A DNA stretch of 64,000 nucleotides from an uncultured bacterium (GTDB lineage Bacteria > Planctomycetota > UBA1135 > GCA-002686595). Where the stretch lies: the NCBI GenBank assembly GCA_937896235.1, contig CALBMX010000027.1:52362-116361 (forward strand), in the 5' to 3' direction. Below the pieces are notes generated by a model. It did not search any database and was not told the origin of the DNA. It was given only the letters and a program-made list of their open reading frames with translations. Positions 24,472-33,998 of the stretch are shown one piece after another (the stretch's first letter is position 1; each line of letters starts with the position of its first letter). The position numbers and the translations under genes were made by a program.

Positions 24472-26741
24472 CGTCGAGTTCACCAGGCGGACCGCGGTCC
24501 GATCGGGGTGGCGTTGATTCCTCACGCCGACCGAGTGCTGTAAAGTCGAGTGCCTCTGCGGGCTCTTCGAGCGGTGCATCGCCTCGTGCAATCGAAGCAA
24601 TTCGCAAGCGCGATGGTCGCCTAGTGCCGTTTGACCTAGCTAAAATTAGTGCGGCGATAAGTCGGGCGATGGCGGCTGCTGGTGAAGCCGACGAGGGATT
24701 TGCCCAAGAGGTCGCGGGTGTTGTCGAGCTGGCGCTTGCGCGTCGCCATGGCAGTGAAGCTACGGGCTCGACTTCGATTCCCCACATCGAAGAGATCCAA
24801 GACCTAGTCGAGAACGCGCTTGTCGAGCTTGGGCGCGGCAATACGGCGAAAGGCTACATCCTCTATCGCGATCGCCGCGCGCGACTTCGCGACGCAGTTG
24901 AAGTGCGTCACCCCGCAGGGGGACGGCGCACGACGGGTGATCCGGCTGTGCGTGTGCAGGAGTCCGAGGGGAGCTCCAACTGGAGCAAGGGGCGTATCGT
25001 CTCCGCGCTGATGGGCGAGGCGAATTTACCTCGGGCTACGGCGGAAGATGTGGCCAGTCGCGTAGAGGAGCGTGTGTTCCTTTCGGGGCAACGGCGTATC
25101 TCAACGGGCCTCCTTCGCGAAATGGTAGACAACGAATTGGTCGACATGGGGCTGACGCGTGCGCTCCAGCGGCAGGCACCTCTAGGGCTGCCGCGGCACG
25201 ACTTCTCGCGCATTTTGCGCGGGGAGGCGCTCACTCCATGGGAGCACGAGAGCTTTGCCGGGGCGGCTTTTCAGGCGGGCGTTCCCTACCTCTCGGGACC
25301 CCGAGCGCTTGAGGTCTCCACGACGCGCGCGATCACCTCGGAGATTATGCGACGGTATGTTTTGGAGGATGTGCTCGGCGAGGGGCTTGCGGAACTTCAC
25401 CTCTCCGGCGACCTCTCGATTGAGGACATGGGGGCAGCGCAGTTGCCAACGTGGATCGCCGTTCCGGGGGAGCTGCTCCTCTCTGGCGAGGCGACACCCT
25501 CCGCCGCATTTGACCTGCTCGACGAGCTCGCGGATTGCGCACGCGGTGCGTCGATCGGTGTTGTGCTCGAAGATCCGGCATCGGTCTTACAGCCGCTTTT
25601 ACGCGCCACCCGCGCCGGCTCGTCCATGGGGATCAGCGCGTGGCTACACGCCATTCGTGCAATCTCCCGCGGTTCGGGCAGGCGCATTGATCTGGGTAGC
25701 GTTGGTTTGCGGAACAAGGGGTTTCTGGCCCGCCTCGTGACCGCGATGGCGGAAGAGCGTCCCGGTATCCACGCTCCCCGGCTCTTCCTTTCTGCAGAAG
25801 AGCTCGGCAGCTTGATCGGGCCAAGCGGTGGCTCGGCGGCGCTTGAGAGCTCCATTGAGATACTCCTGGAGACTGGGCGCATTATTCCCGTTTGGGTTAG
25901 TGAGAGGCGCTTTGCCGCTCCCGGTTGCCGCCGCTCTCCACGCGAGCGCGGGGTGCTTGCCTGCGGTGGCGCGATCGTCCTGAATCTGCCCCGTGTTGCG
26001 CGTCGCGCGGGCCCGTGGCGCGAGAGTCGTATGTTCGAAGAGCTGTCGGGACTAGTGCGCGCATCCCTAGAGGCGGCGCGAGCGATCGTCGCCTTCCAAA
26101 GGCGCAGCCAAGGCGGCGACGCCCGTGGCTTCGCGCGCATGCGCACAAGTTTTGCACTCCAGCCCTCGGGTCTAGTCGAAGCCCTTCGAACTCTCGGCGA
26201 TGGCAGTGTCGATCCCGACCAAGGCGCGCGCCTGCTCGGATTCTTGTCCGAAGCCGCCCGTCGCTACGCTAAACCCGGCGACCCCGAGATTGTGGTCAGC
26301 TCACTCTTTGGCGAGCGTGCCTCGGCCCGCTTCGCCTGGATCGACGCCGAGCGATTGCGCCAAGGTAGGGCCGACGGTGACCAAGGCCGCCTCTTCGGAG
26401 AGGCTGGTGAGCCATTCCTCGAGAACCCACCTGAAGTGCCCTATTCGGTTGGTTTTGACCTTGGCGCCCCGTCGGGATATTGGCCAGGTGAAGCCGAGGC
26501 GCGCCTCGTCGCTACGCTGCCCTCGGGTGCTCTATTCCCCCTTCCAACGCTGTTCCCGACGTCGGCTACTGAGCTCGAACGTTACGGCGTGACTGCCCAA
26601 GTCGATCCTCGACCGCACCTCTCTTCTTGGCGCCGCTTTTCGCATGGCCGCGACATGGCGAGCGTCGGCGGAATCGATGCGGGCCTATTTACTCTAATTC
26701 CCGGAGGCGGCGAGAGCGGCAACGGGAATCCTAATGTCTAA
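24468..26741 (+). CDS. Double-ATP-cone protein resembling a degenerate class III ribonucleotide reductase
   Basis: A 757-residue protein. A Ser-rich tail (1-40) precedes a full ATP-cone (about 43-142: IRKRDGRLVPFDLAKISAAI, IEEIQDLVENALVELG, KGYILYRDRRARLRD). A second cone-like module spans 171-260 (WSKGRIVSALMGEA, ISTGLLREMVDNELVDMGL). The remaining 480 residues echo anaerobic NrdD: ELHLSGDLSIEDMG (cf. hlsGdihIHDl) and ACGGAIVLNLPRVARRAG (cf. NLPRiA). However, I find no C-terminal glycyl-radical RVxGY motif and no Cys4 zinc site; only three Cys residues are seen. It may be a catalytically dead or regulatory RNR relative. It is coupled to nrdR by ATGA. I am sure of the first ATP-cone and less so of the NrdD kinship. 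Confidence 0.65.
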   Translation: MTSSSPGGPRSDRGGVDSSRRPSAVKSSASAGSSSGASPRAIEAIRKRDGRLVPFDLAKISAAISRAMAAAGEADEGFAQEVAGVVELALARRHGSEATGSTSIPHIEEIQDLVENALVELGRGNTAKGYILYRDRRARLRDAVEVRHPAGGRRTTGDPAVRVQESEGSSNWSKGRIVSALMGEANLPRATAEDVASRVEERVFLSGQRRISTGLLREMVDNELVDMGLTRALQRQAPLGLPRHDFSRILRGEALTPWEHESFAGAAFQAGVPYLSGPRALEVSTTRAITSEIMRRYVLEDVLGEGLAELHLSGDLSIEDMGAAQLPTWIAVPGELLLSGEATPSAAFDLLDELADCARGASIGVVLEDPASVLQPLLRATRAGSSMGISAWLHAIRAISRGSGRRIDLGSVGLRNKGFLARLVTAMAEERPGIHAPRLFLSAEELGSLIGPSGGSAALESSIEILLETGRIIPVWVSERRFAAPGCRRSPRERGVLACGGAIVLNLPRVARRAGPWRESRMFEELSGLVRASLEAARAIVAFQRRSQGGDARGFARMRTSFALQPSGLVEALRTLGDGSVDPDQGARLLGFLSEAARRYAKPGDPEIVVSSLFGERASARFAWIDAERLRQGRADGDQGRLFGEAGEPFLENPPEVPYSVGFDLGAPSGYWPGEAEARLVATLPSGALFPLPTLFPTSATELERYGVTAQVDPRPHLSSWRRFSHGRDMASVGGIDAGLFTLIPGGGESGNGNPNV

Positions 26742-26819
26742 TTTTACTCCCGACACCGTGCCTAGGCTCGGTAACAAGCTCGACTGCCTGTGCAGCCAGC
26801 GAGACGCGTCCTCTAAAAT

Positions 26820-29800
26820 ATGCGCCTAAAACGACTCGAACTCTTTGGTTTCAAATCCTTCGCCGACCGGACCGTACTCGAATTTGAGCACGGCCTAACC
26901 GGTATCGTTGGCCCCAACGGCTGCGGGAAAAGTAACGTGGTGGACGCTGTCCGCTGGGTGCTTGGCGAACGCCGCCCAACGTCGATGCGTGGCGCGGAGA
27001 TGACGGACGTTATCTTCAAAGGATCTGCATCGCGACCTTCGATGTCGGTCGCCGAAGTGTCGCTGATCCTCGACAACGAGTGCGGCTCGATTCCAGATCG
27101 AGGGGCCGAGGTCAGTGTGACCCGTCGCGTGTTCCGGTCCGGCGAGGGGGAGTACATGATCGACGGCGGTAAGGTGCGCCTCAAAGATCTGCGCGACATG
27201 CTGTTCGATACCGGCCTTGGGAGTCGTGGTTACGCGATCCTTGAGCAGGGTAAAATCGACGCCGTACTCTCGGCCGATCCCCTAGAGCGGCGCTCCATTT
27301 TTGAAGAGGCCGCTGGAATCAGTCGCTTCCGTCAGCGGAAGAAAGAGGCGGAGTCGCGCCTGGCATCTGTTGCTCGTGACATGGTTCGGCTTGAGGATGT
27401 CGTGCATGAGCTCGAGCGCCGCCAGCGCTCCCTTAAAGTGCAAGCGGGGAAGGCTGAGCGTTTTGTCGAGGCCAAGTCCGAATGGACCACCGAGGGCTCG
27501 CGTTATGCGCGCCACCAGCTCTCCCGCTTGACGGAAGAGCTGACGACACTGACGGACAAGCTCAGCCTGATCGAAGGTCGAGGCGACGAGCTGCGCGCCC
27601 TTCGCGAAGCCGCCGAAGGTGATGTCGGCGCTCGCGAGCGCGAGCAGCTCACGCTGACCGCGGAGCTTGAGCGTTTGGGAGCCCAGGCGTCTGAAGTCGT
27701 GGGTGACCTGCGCGCGCTCGACGAGCGCCGTACCCAGCTGGCTAGCCGGGTTCAGGCGTGGAAGGAAAGTGCGACGAGTGAAACATCGCGTGCCCACGAG
27801 CTCACGGTTCGCGTCGAGCATCGCGAACGCGAGTTGGTAGAGATCTCCTCGAAGTTGGGTGAACTGGAATCCCAAGCAAAAGATGCGGAGCGCAAAGTTA
27901 CCAGCCAGGGCGAGCGCGCTCGCGAGGCCTTTGAACAATACCGCGATGCGCGCCAAAGTTTTGGTGCACAAAACGACGTTGTGTTGGGATTGCTACACGA
28001 CCGCACGCGCGCCCAGAACTCGAAGAAGCACCTAGAGGCATCCCTGGCGCCCTTGGCGGATCGTGCGAACCGCGGCGAGCAGCGCTTGCAGGAGGCTCGT
28101 GAGAACCTCTCCGGAGCAGTGCAGCAGCTTGCGGCTGACGAGGCCGCCCAAGAAAAAGCCAGCTCCGAAGCCAAGCGTCTTGCGGCCCGCCGCGACGAGT
28201 TTGTCGTTGCCCTTGAGGCTGCCAAAAAGGAGCTTGGCATTGCAAACGCGGAGCGCCGTCGCCTGGAGATTGAAGCGGCCCGCCTCTCAAGTCGTGTCGA
28301 GTCCCTTTTGGACTGGAGTCACGAGCGTGAAGGCTTGGATTCGGGAACGCGAGCTCTCTTTGAGCAGGGCGCCGAAGCTGGGATTCAAGAGGGCAGCCTG
28401 GTCGGACTTGTCGCAGACCACCTGCGCTGTGCGACGGAGCACGCGGCCGCATTGGGGGCGGCCCTCGGCGCATGGTCGGAAGCCGTTGTCCTGAAAGATC
28501 CCGAGCGCGCTGCGGGACTTGTGAACTGGCTTCGCGAAAAAGAGCATGGTCTGGCCCGCCTCGCCACCGTCCCCGGGTTTGCCCATGACTCACGCAAGGA
28601 GCAGCTACAAGCGGCCTTCGCGGCGCTTGGTCCGGTGGAGGGAGTCGTCGGCCCCCTGCGCGATTTGATTGAGGCGAGTGGCGGCTACGGCTACTTGGCA
28701 GATCACCTGATCGGCGATACCTATCTTGTCCAAACCACGGCGCTCGCAGTGAAGCTGGCGTCGCAAATCCCTGGATTGCGCTGCGTGACTCCATTGGGCG
28801 ATGTGGCTACAGCCGCAGGGCTTGTCGGTGGATCCCGCGACGCTCACAGTGGCGCCGTTGGACGCCGCGCCATGGCGGCTGAACTCGAAGTCGAGCTGGC
28901 CTCTCTCACCGCCGCGGTGAACGGCGCCTCGGAGTTTGCCGAGGCCTGCCTCGTGCGTTCGGAGAAGATCCAAACCGACCTGGCGGCCTCACGCGATGGG
29001 GCCCATGATGCGCGAGCTCGCGCGGCAAAGCTTGAGAGTAGTGTCGCCGGTGGCCGACGGCGCGTGCGCGACCTCGAGGAGGGCGCTGATGTCTACCAAA
29101 CGGAGTCGGGCCGTCTGGTCGAAGAGCAGGATCGCATCGCCAAGGACCTGGCGGATGTCATCGAATCCCTACGCAGTGTGAACACGCGCTTTGACTTAGA
29201 AAACGGAGCGCTCGAATCGCTTGACGTTAGGCGTCGCGAGCTCGAAGGCGCACGCGATGAGGGTGCCCGGCAAGAGAGCCAAGCGCGTGTCGAGTGGACT
29301 CGACTGTCGGGCGAACTCGCTGGCGAGAAGCGCCGCTCGGACCACCTCGTCTCGGCGCTGACGGAAAACAAGGCCGAGCTCGAGCGCACGTGCAGCTTGC
29401 AAGCTGTGCATGAGGTCAGTGCAAAAGATGGTGAATCGGAGTTTGACCGCCTTGGTGATGAGCGCGTGATCTTGCTCGTCAAGCGCGGGGAATTCGACGA
29501 GAAGCTACGCGGGCTGCGCGATCGCGATCGCGAGGGCCGTGAGGTTATGGAGGAGCTCCGTCGCCGCGTGGATGCGGTGACTCGCGAACTTGAAGGCCTG
29601 ATGAACGAGAGTGGCAAGCGCCAGCTCGACCGTCAGCGCGTTGAGCTCTCCCGTGAAGAGCTCTTGCGTCGTTCGGAGGAGGAATTCAACCTCGACTTCG
29701 AAGCGCTAACCTTAGGATTCGAAGCCGACGAAGAGCTCGCCGTAGATGGCGCTCTACACGCGCTAGCATCCAAAGTCGGCGAGCTGAAACGCAACTTGGA

Positions 29801-30641
29801 TCGCCTGGGTCCTGTAAACCTAGAGGCGGTCACCGAACTACAGGAGGTCACCGAACGCCTTGACTTCTTGATCGCGCAGCGGCGCGATCTCAACGCGTCT
29901 CGCAAGGCCCTCGAAGAGACGATCGAGAAGATTAACATCGAATCCGAGCGACTCTTCTTAGAGGCCTTCCACGAGATTCGCTCTAACTTCCAATCCATCT
30001 TCCGCAAGCTTTTCGGTGGCGGCAAGGCCGACATTATCCTTGAGGCCGATGCCTCTCCCCTCGAAGCCGGTATCGAGATCTTCGCGCGCCCTCCGGGACG
30101 CGAAAACTTGCCGATCGGACTTCTCTCCGGTGGACAGCGGACGATGATTGCATTGGCACTCCTGTTCGCAGTGTTCCAAGCGCGCCCCTCGCCCTTCTGC
30201 ATGCTGGACGAAGTTGATGCCGCACTCGATGATGCAAACATCGAGCGCTTCCTCAAGATGATCGGCCTGTTCCGCGGCATGAGTCAGTTCATCGTCGTGA
30301 CCCACAACAAAGGCTCGATGGCCCAGTGCGACGCCCTGTACGGCATCACGATGCAGCCGCGTGGAATCTCTAGGCATGTGGTGGTGGAGCTCGCTGACGT
30401 CGACGAATTTGTTCCCGATGTCGCAGGTGGGAAAGTTGTGGTCGAGGAGACGAACAGTGAGCTCGTCGATGAGGACACAGGTGAGCCCATTGTCGAACTT
30501 AGTCCGGCACTCTCTGCACTCGATGAGCGTGGCCCCTCGGAGATTGACGAGGGTGAAACCGAAGCTGTACTTGCGGCGGGAACCGGCCATTATGGTGGCG
30601 AGACGACCCCTGAGGGTGCTGTTGCGATGCCAAAGGCCTAG
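26820..30641 (+). CDS. smc: Chromosome segregation ATPase SMC
   Basis: Condensin subunit that organises and segregates the chromosome. The N-terminal ATPase has LELFGFKSFADRT and Walker A GPNGCGKS (31-38). Two long coiled coils (about 165-500 and 700-1000) flank a hinge (about 505-690, with GSLVGLVADHLRC and GGYGYLADHLIGDTYLVQT). The C-terminal head has the signature LSGGQRTMIALALLF (about 1102; many SMCs have LSGGE) and Walker B MLDEVDAALDD. After the usual end near RHVVVELAD there is an extra acidic tail of about 80 residues. Its 1273 residues are longer than typical (about 1170-1200). The 78 bases before it hold no clear promoter. ScpA and ScpB are not in the window. Confidence 0.96.
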   Translation: MRLKRLELFGFKSFADRTVLEFEHGLTGIVGPNGCGKSNVVDAVRWVLGERRPTSMRGAEMTDVIFKGSASRPSMSVAEVSLILDNECGSIPDRGAEVSVTRRVFRSGEGEYMIDGGKVRLKDLRDMLFDTGLGSRGYAILEQGKIDAVLSADPLERRSIFEEAAGISRFRQRKKEAESRLASVARDMVRLEDVVHELERRQRSLKVQAGKAERFVEAKSEWTTEGSRYARHQLSRLTEELTTLTDKLSLIEGRGDELRALREAAEGDVGAREREQLTLTAELERLGAQASEVVGDLRALDERRTQLASRVQAWKESATSETSRAHELTVRVEHRERELVEISSKLGELESQAKDAERKVTSQGERAREAFEQYRDARQSFGAQNDVVLGLLHDRTRAQNSKKHLEASLAPLADRANRGEQRLQEARENLSGAVQQLAADEAAQEKASSEAKRLAARRDEFVVALEAAKKELGIANAERRRLEIEAARLSSRVESLLDWSHEREGLDSGTRALFEQGAEAGIQEGSLVGLVADHLRCATEHAAALGAALGAWSEAVVLKDPERAAGLVNWLREKEHGLARLATVPGFAHDSRKEQLQAAFAALGPVEGVVGPLRDLIEASGGYGYLADHLIGDTYLVQTTALAVKLASQIPGLRCVTPLGDVATAAGLVGGSRDAHSGAVGRRAMAAELEVELASLTAAVNGASEFAEACLVRSEKIQTDLAASRDGAHDARARAAKLESSVAGGRRRVRDLEEGADVYQTESGRLVEEQDRIAKDLADVIESLRSVNTRFDLENGALESLDVRRRELEGARDEGARQESQARVEWTRLSGELAGEKRRSDHLVSALTENKAELERTCSLQAVHEVSAKDGESEFDRLGDERVILLVKRGEFDEKLRGLRDRDREGREVMEELRRRVDAVTRELEGLMNESGKRQLDRQRVELSREELLRRSEEEFNLDFEALTLGFEADEELAVDGALHALASKVGELKRNLDRLGPVNLEAVTELQEVTERLDFLIAQRRDLNASRKALEETIEKINIESERLFLEAFHEIRSNFQSIFRKLFGGGKADIILEADASPLEAGIEIFARPPGRENLPIGLLSGGQRTMIALALLFAVFQARPSPFCMLDEVDAALDDANIERFLKMIGLFRGMSQFIVVTHNKGSMAQCDALYGITMQPRGISRHVVVELADVDEFVPDVAGGKVVVEETNSELVDEDTGEPIVELSPALSALDERGPSEIDEGETEAVLAAGTGHYGGETTPEGAVAMPKA

Positions 30642-30656
30642 TGCTCTCTGGTACTC

Positions 30657-30696
30657 TGACCCCGACAATGGCCTCTGCTGAGACTTGTCGGGGTCA
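30657..30696 (+). terminator. Perfect 12-bp hairpin after smc
   Basis: TGACCCCGACAA (30657-30668) and TTGTCGGGGTCA (30685-30696) are exact reverse complements around a 16-base loop. It starts 15 bases after the smc stop. No T-run follows, so it may be a non-canonical terminator or an RNA-stabilising hairpin. Confidence 0.6.
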
Positions 30697-30800
30697 ATCA
30701 ACATAGAATTCGAAGTGCGCGTTAGAATCGCTGCCCCAATTGGTCGCTCCGCAGTTGTGCAGAGCAACCTCGGGATCACTTTGGTTTTGCGATAACTCCT

Positions 30801-32576
30801 ATGGCTCACCTACTTCTCAATCCGCAGCTTCTGGCCTGTTTGGTGGCACTGCCATTGGCCTCGCCCATACAGGACGTTAGCGGGGAGCTCGTGGATGAGG
30901 TGCCGACCGTTTCGGTTCTCATCCCACCCAAGCCCGCTTACCGCGATTTGGCGGAGACGAGCGAGCTGTTTTCCGAGTGGGCGCGCGCCTGGCCCGCGTC
31001 CGCCGAGTACGTTGACCTTGGGAAGAGCCGTGGAGACCTTGCGCTGTTTGCACTTCGCGTTGGTGCTCCTGGTGGTATGCCTTTGATGGATCGGCGGACC
31101 CTGCTCTGTATCGGCGGCTTGGACGGTATCTCCCTCGCGGGAAGTGAGGCCGTCCTCGCGATCGCCGCCGATCTATTGCGAGAGCCCACGCTGCTTCCGC
31201 GCGATGTCTCCGTCTTGTGCATCCCTTGGGCAAACCCCGATGGCTTGGCCGCGCAGTTGGCATTCACACGCGGGGAGAGACCGTGCACGCGCGGGCGAAA
31301 TGCGCTCGAAGTCGACGACGACCTAGACGACCTGTTTGACGAGGATGGCGCCGATGACATTGACGGAGACGGGCTAGTCACCAGTATGTTGGTTGAGGAC
31401 TTGGACGGGATCTGGCAGCGCGCTGCCGATGATCGATTCTTGGTGAAGGCTGGCCTTGGAGAGGGGCCGCGTTTTAGCCTGTATCGAGAGGGTCGAGACG
31501 ACGACGGTGACGGAGAATTCAATGAGGATGGGCCGGGCGGTGTGCGCCTCGATCGCAACTTCCCCTCCGAGTGGTGTGGTCCTCGCTCTAGCCTGTCTCC
31601 CGGGTCGCTGCCACTCTCGGAGCCATCTTCCCTAGCCATCGCCAAGTTGCTTGAAGCTCCGGGCGTATTCGCTGCGCTCTATTTCGAAGGTAGTACGGGC
31701 TCTGTTCAAGGTGCATCGGAGTTCGCACAGGTGGGAGCCGACGCCAAAAACAGGCGAGTGGAAGGCTCTTCCCTACTTGTCGATCTAGTTCATGAGCTGT
31801 TCACCAAGGTGATCGGTCCCGACGGTGCGGCGGAGAGTCGCCTGCCGATTTCGGATCCTGGCTCCCCGGCTACGTGGGCATGGCGCCAGCTTGGCGTGCC
31901 CTCCATGCGTGTCTCCGCGTGGGGCCCCGAGCTTGGGACCGAGCGCGGCACGGCCTCACAAACCGCCATGTTTTCGATTCGCGATGAAGGGCAGGTGGTT
32001 CGAGTGATGCCAGCTGAGCATGGAGAAGAGTACGGTCAGTTGGCTTGTCCTGATGGTTCGCTCATCATGCCGTGGCAAATTTGGTTGGACGAGCGCCGGG
32101 GCGGGATTGGATTTGTGGATTGGCATCCAGTCGCGCTCGAAGGTGTCGGCAACGTACTCGTTGGCGGTTGGGAAGCCCTAAGCGTGCAGAACCCCCCCGA
32201 AGATCAACTCAGTGACGGGGTAGCCGGTAGTGTCTCCCTGGTGCGCGGTGTCCTGGAAGCATTACCAGCGATCTCTCTTGAGATTACGACAGCAAGCCGT
32301 GATGGTGAGCTGTGCACTCTAAAGGCAGTTGTGCAGAGCACCGGAGTGTTGCCCGGCGACTTTTTCGACCGCGGGGGCAAGCAGATCCGGTTGTCCCTTC
32401 CCGGCGGCGCTCGTCTGATTGCGGGTGCTGAGGAGACCCTTTGGATTCCGTCCGAAGAGAACTCGATGCTGACGATCGAGTGGCTCGTCTTTGCACCTGT
32501 CGACGCACTTCTTAAAGTTCAACTGGTCAGTGCCGCCGACGAAGAGATCGAAAGTGAAAAAGAGGTGCGTCCGTGA
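30801..32576 (+). CDS. Exported M14 carboxypeptidase-like protein with lost zinc ligands
   Basis: A 591-residue exported protein (signal LLLNPQLLACLVALPLASP). The M14 zinc carboxypeptidase frame is recognisable: GGLDGISLAGSEAV where the family has GGiHgxE, then PWANPDGLA, RLDRNFPSEW and LSEPSSLAIAKLL. The key zinc motif HxxE reads DGIS. The third ligand's region reads ALYFEGSTG without His. It is therefore probably not an active M14 peptidase. Between them lie acidic loops that could bind calcium: DDIDGDGL and DDDGDGEFNEDG. A C-terminal domain of about 150 residues is beta-rich. The next gene starts within its stop codon region (GTGA), suggesting a partner. Confidence 0.65.
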   Translation: MAHLLLNPQLLACLVALPLASPIQDVSGELVDEVPTVSVLIPPKPAYRDLAETSELFSEWARAWPASAEYVDLGKSRGDLALFALRVGAPGGMPLMDRRTLLCIGGLDGISLAGSEAVLAIAADLLREPTLLPRDVSVLCIPWANPDGLAAQLAFTRGERPCTRGRNALEVDDDLDDLFDEDGADDIDGDGLVTSMLVEDLDGIWQRAADDRFLVKAGLGEGPRFSLYREGRDDDGDGEFNEDGPGGVRLDRNFPSEWCGPRSSLSPGSLPLSEPSSLAIAKLLEAPGVFAALYFEGSTGSVQGASEFAQVGADAKNRRVEGSSLLVDLVHELFTKVIGPDGAAESRLPISDPGSPATWAWRQLGVPSMRVSAWGPELGTERGTASQTAMFSIRDEGQVVRVMPAEHGEEYGQLACPDGSLIMPWQIWLDERRGGIGFVDWHPVALEGVGNVLVGGWEALSVQNPPEDQLSDGVAGSVSLVRGVLEALPAISLEITTASRDGELCTLKAVVQSTGVLPGDFFDRGGKQIRLSLPGGARLIAGAEETLWIPSEENSMLTIEWLVFAPVDALLKVQLVSAADEEIESEKEVRP

Positions 32577-33973
32577 GATCACCCCTCTCTTTTGGAAGTG
32601 CATTGGCCCTTGCCGCTCTTTTAGGCTCTTCCGCGGTCGCAAATCAAGAGCCGCAAGTTGAGCCAAGCCTTGCGAACCAAGAGGTTACGCTGGCTGTTGG
32701 AGTCTCACCACTTGGCGGATTTGGCCAAGAGGAGTGGGGGAGCAGGCCCAGCTTGCCTGTGATGCGCGTCATCGGCTCAGGATCGCCTGAGCTGCTCGTC
32801 TATCTCGCTGATGGTCGGCCGAGTGTGGGGCAAGCTGCCTGGATACAGAGGGTAGGGGACTCTCTTCAGGCCGGCCTTGCCAAGGGCAGTGGCACGATTC
32901 ACCTCTTGGTTGATGCTGGGCCGGGAGCAGAGGCCGAAGGGGAGCCGCGCGACACCTATCCCACTCTAGAGCAGGATGCGGTCCAAAGCTCCGCCTTGGG
33001 GGTCCTGCAAAATCCAAGTGAACGCTATCTCGCGAGCTACTTCCTGGCGCACCCCAAGATTACAGGGATTACGGGCTTCCATTTTCCTCGGATCGAAGGT
33101 CTGACGGTTGCTGGGGCCCGGGAACCAGAGCCGGTACCGAAGCCTTCCGCAAGCTCCGGATCGCTAGAGCAGTTCGTCGCCACGGGTTTGGGGATCTACC
33201 TAACCAAGGAGCTGCAAGTCGAGTCCAAGGACGAGTCTTGGTATCGGCTAGAGGGTAGCCTGGTGTGGCGCCTTGGGCACCCGGACCCAGAGGCGCAACC
33301 AGGCGTAGCGACGCCTGTTCTCACTGGCGATTCAACCTTGGGAGCTCTCTCCGATTGGGAGCGCGAACATCAAGGCGAGCGGCTCGAGGTTTCAGCCTCG
33401 ACCAAAACTCCCGCGACTGCTGCAGCCGACTTGTTGAGCAAGTTGAGAGACGAAGCGCAGCTAGGTATCACCAACCAGCTCAGCGTCGAGGCGATGGGTG
33501 GCAACTTGTGGCAAGTCGAGTTGACTTTGCGAGCGCCAAAGCTGCAGATCACTCCTTTGGATCCGAAGCGGACATATCCACGCGACTCTTTTGAGGTCAA
33601 CCTGGACTGGGGCCCGGCGACGGGAGCGGATGGACAGGGTGCTTTACCGGCTCTGGCTTACCTGGCCTGGCGTCCCCAAGGTGGCGACCACTTTGAGCTG
33701 CTACAGGGGAATGATGGACGTTTCCGCTTTCCCGCTGGGAATATTCCCGACGACGTGAGCTTGCGTCTTGTGATCCAAGCTGACGGCGGCTCGGGGAGGC
33801 TGATGGGGCTCTCACTGGGGTCTCGCCTCTATGGAGACGCGCGCGCGGAGTTCGTGGCAGCTGCAATCGGGGAGCAACGCCCGGCGGCTCCAAAAGTCCA
33901 GAGCCCGCCGGTTGAGGAGAAGGGCACGGTTCCCGTTCAAGATCCCGATGGCGAAAGCCGAGGCGGGCGTTAG
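32573..33973 (+). CDS. Secreted protein of unknown function
   Basis: A 466-residue protein with a signal peptide (PLSFGSALALAALLGSSAVA) starting at GTG 32573, which overlaps the stop of the M14-like gene as GTGA. The mature part has no motif I can name. It contains alternating beta-type segments (for example ELLVYLADGRP, LWQVELTLRAPKLQITPLDP, FEVNLDWGPA) and a Pro/Glu-rich C-terminus. The translational coupling suggests that it works with the M14-like protein at the cell surface or in the periplasm. Confidence 0.6.
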   Translation: MRSPLSFGSALALAALLGSSAVANQEPQVEPSLANQEVTLAVGVSPLGGFGQEEWGSRPSLPVMRVIGSGSPELLVYLADGRPSVGQAAWIQRVGDSLQAGLAKGSGTIHLLVDAGPGAEAEGEPRDTYPTLEQDAVQSSALGVLQNPSERYLASYFLAHPKITGITGFHFPRIEGLTVAGAREPEPVPKPSASSGSLEQFVATGLGIYLTKELQVESKDESWYRLEGSLVWRLGHPDPEAQPGVATPVLTGDSTLGALSDWEREHQGERLEVSASTKTPATAAADLLSKLRDEAQLGITNQLSVEAMGGNLWQVELTLRAPKLQITPLDPKRTYPRDSFEVNLDWGPATGADGQGALPALAYLAWRPQGGDHFELLQGNDGRFRFPAGNIPDDVSLRLVIQADGGSGRLMGLSLGSRLYGDARAEFVAAAIGEQRPAAPKVQSPPVEEKGTVPVQDPDGESRGGR

Positions 33974-33998
33974 CCGAAAGGAGCTAGGCCCTCCGGTC

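Noticed and set aside
27282..30280. Several antisense frames of 120-300 codons under smc
   Set aside because: All lie opposite the coiled-coil coding region and lack motifs or starts; they are shadows of repeated Glu/Lys/Arg codons.
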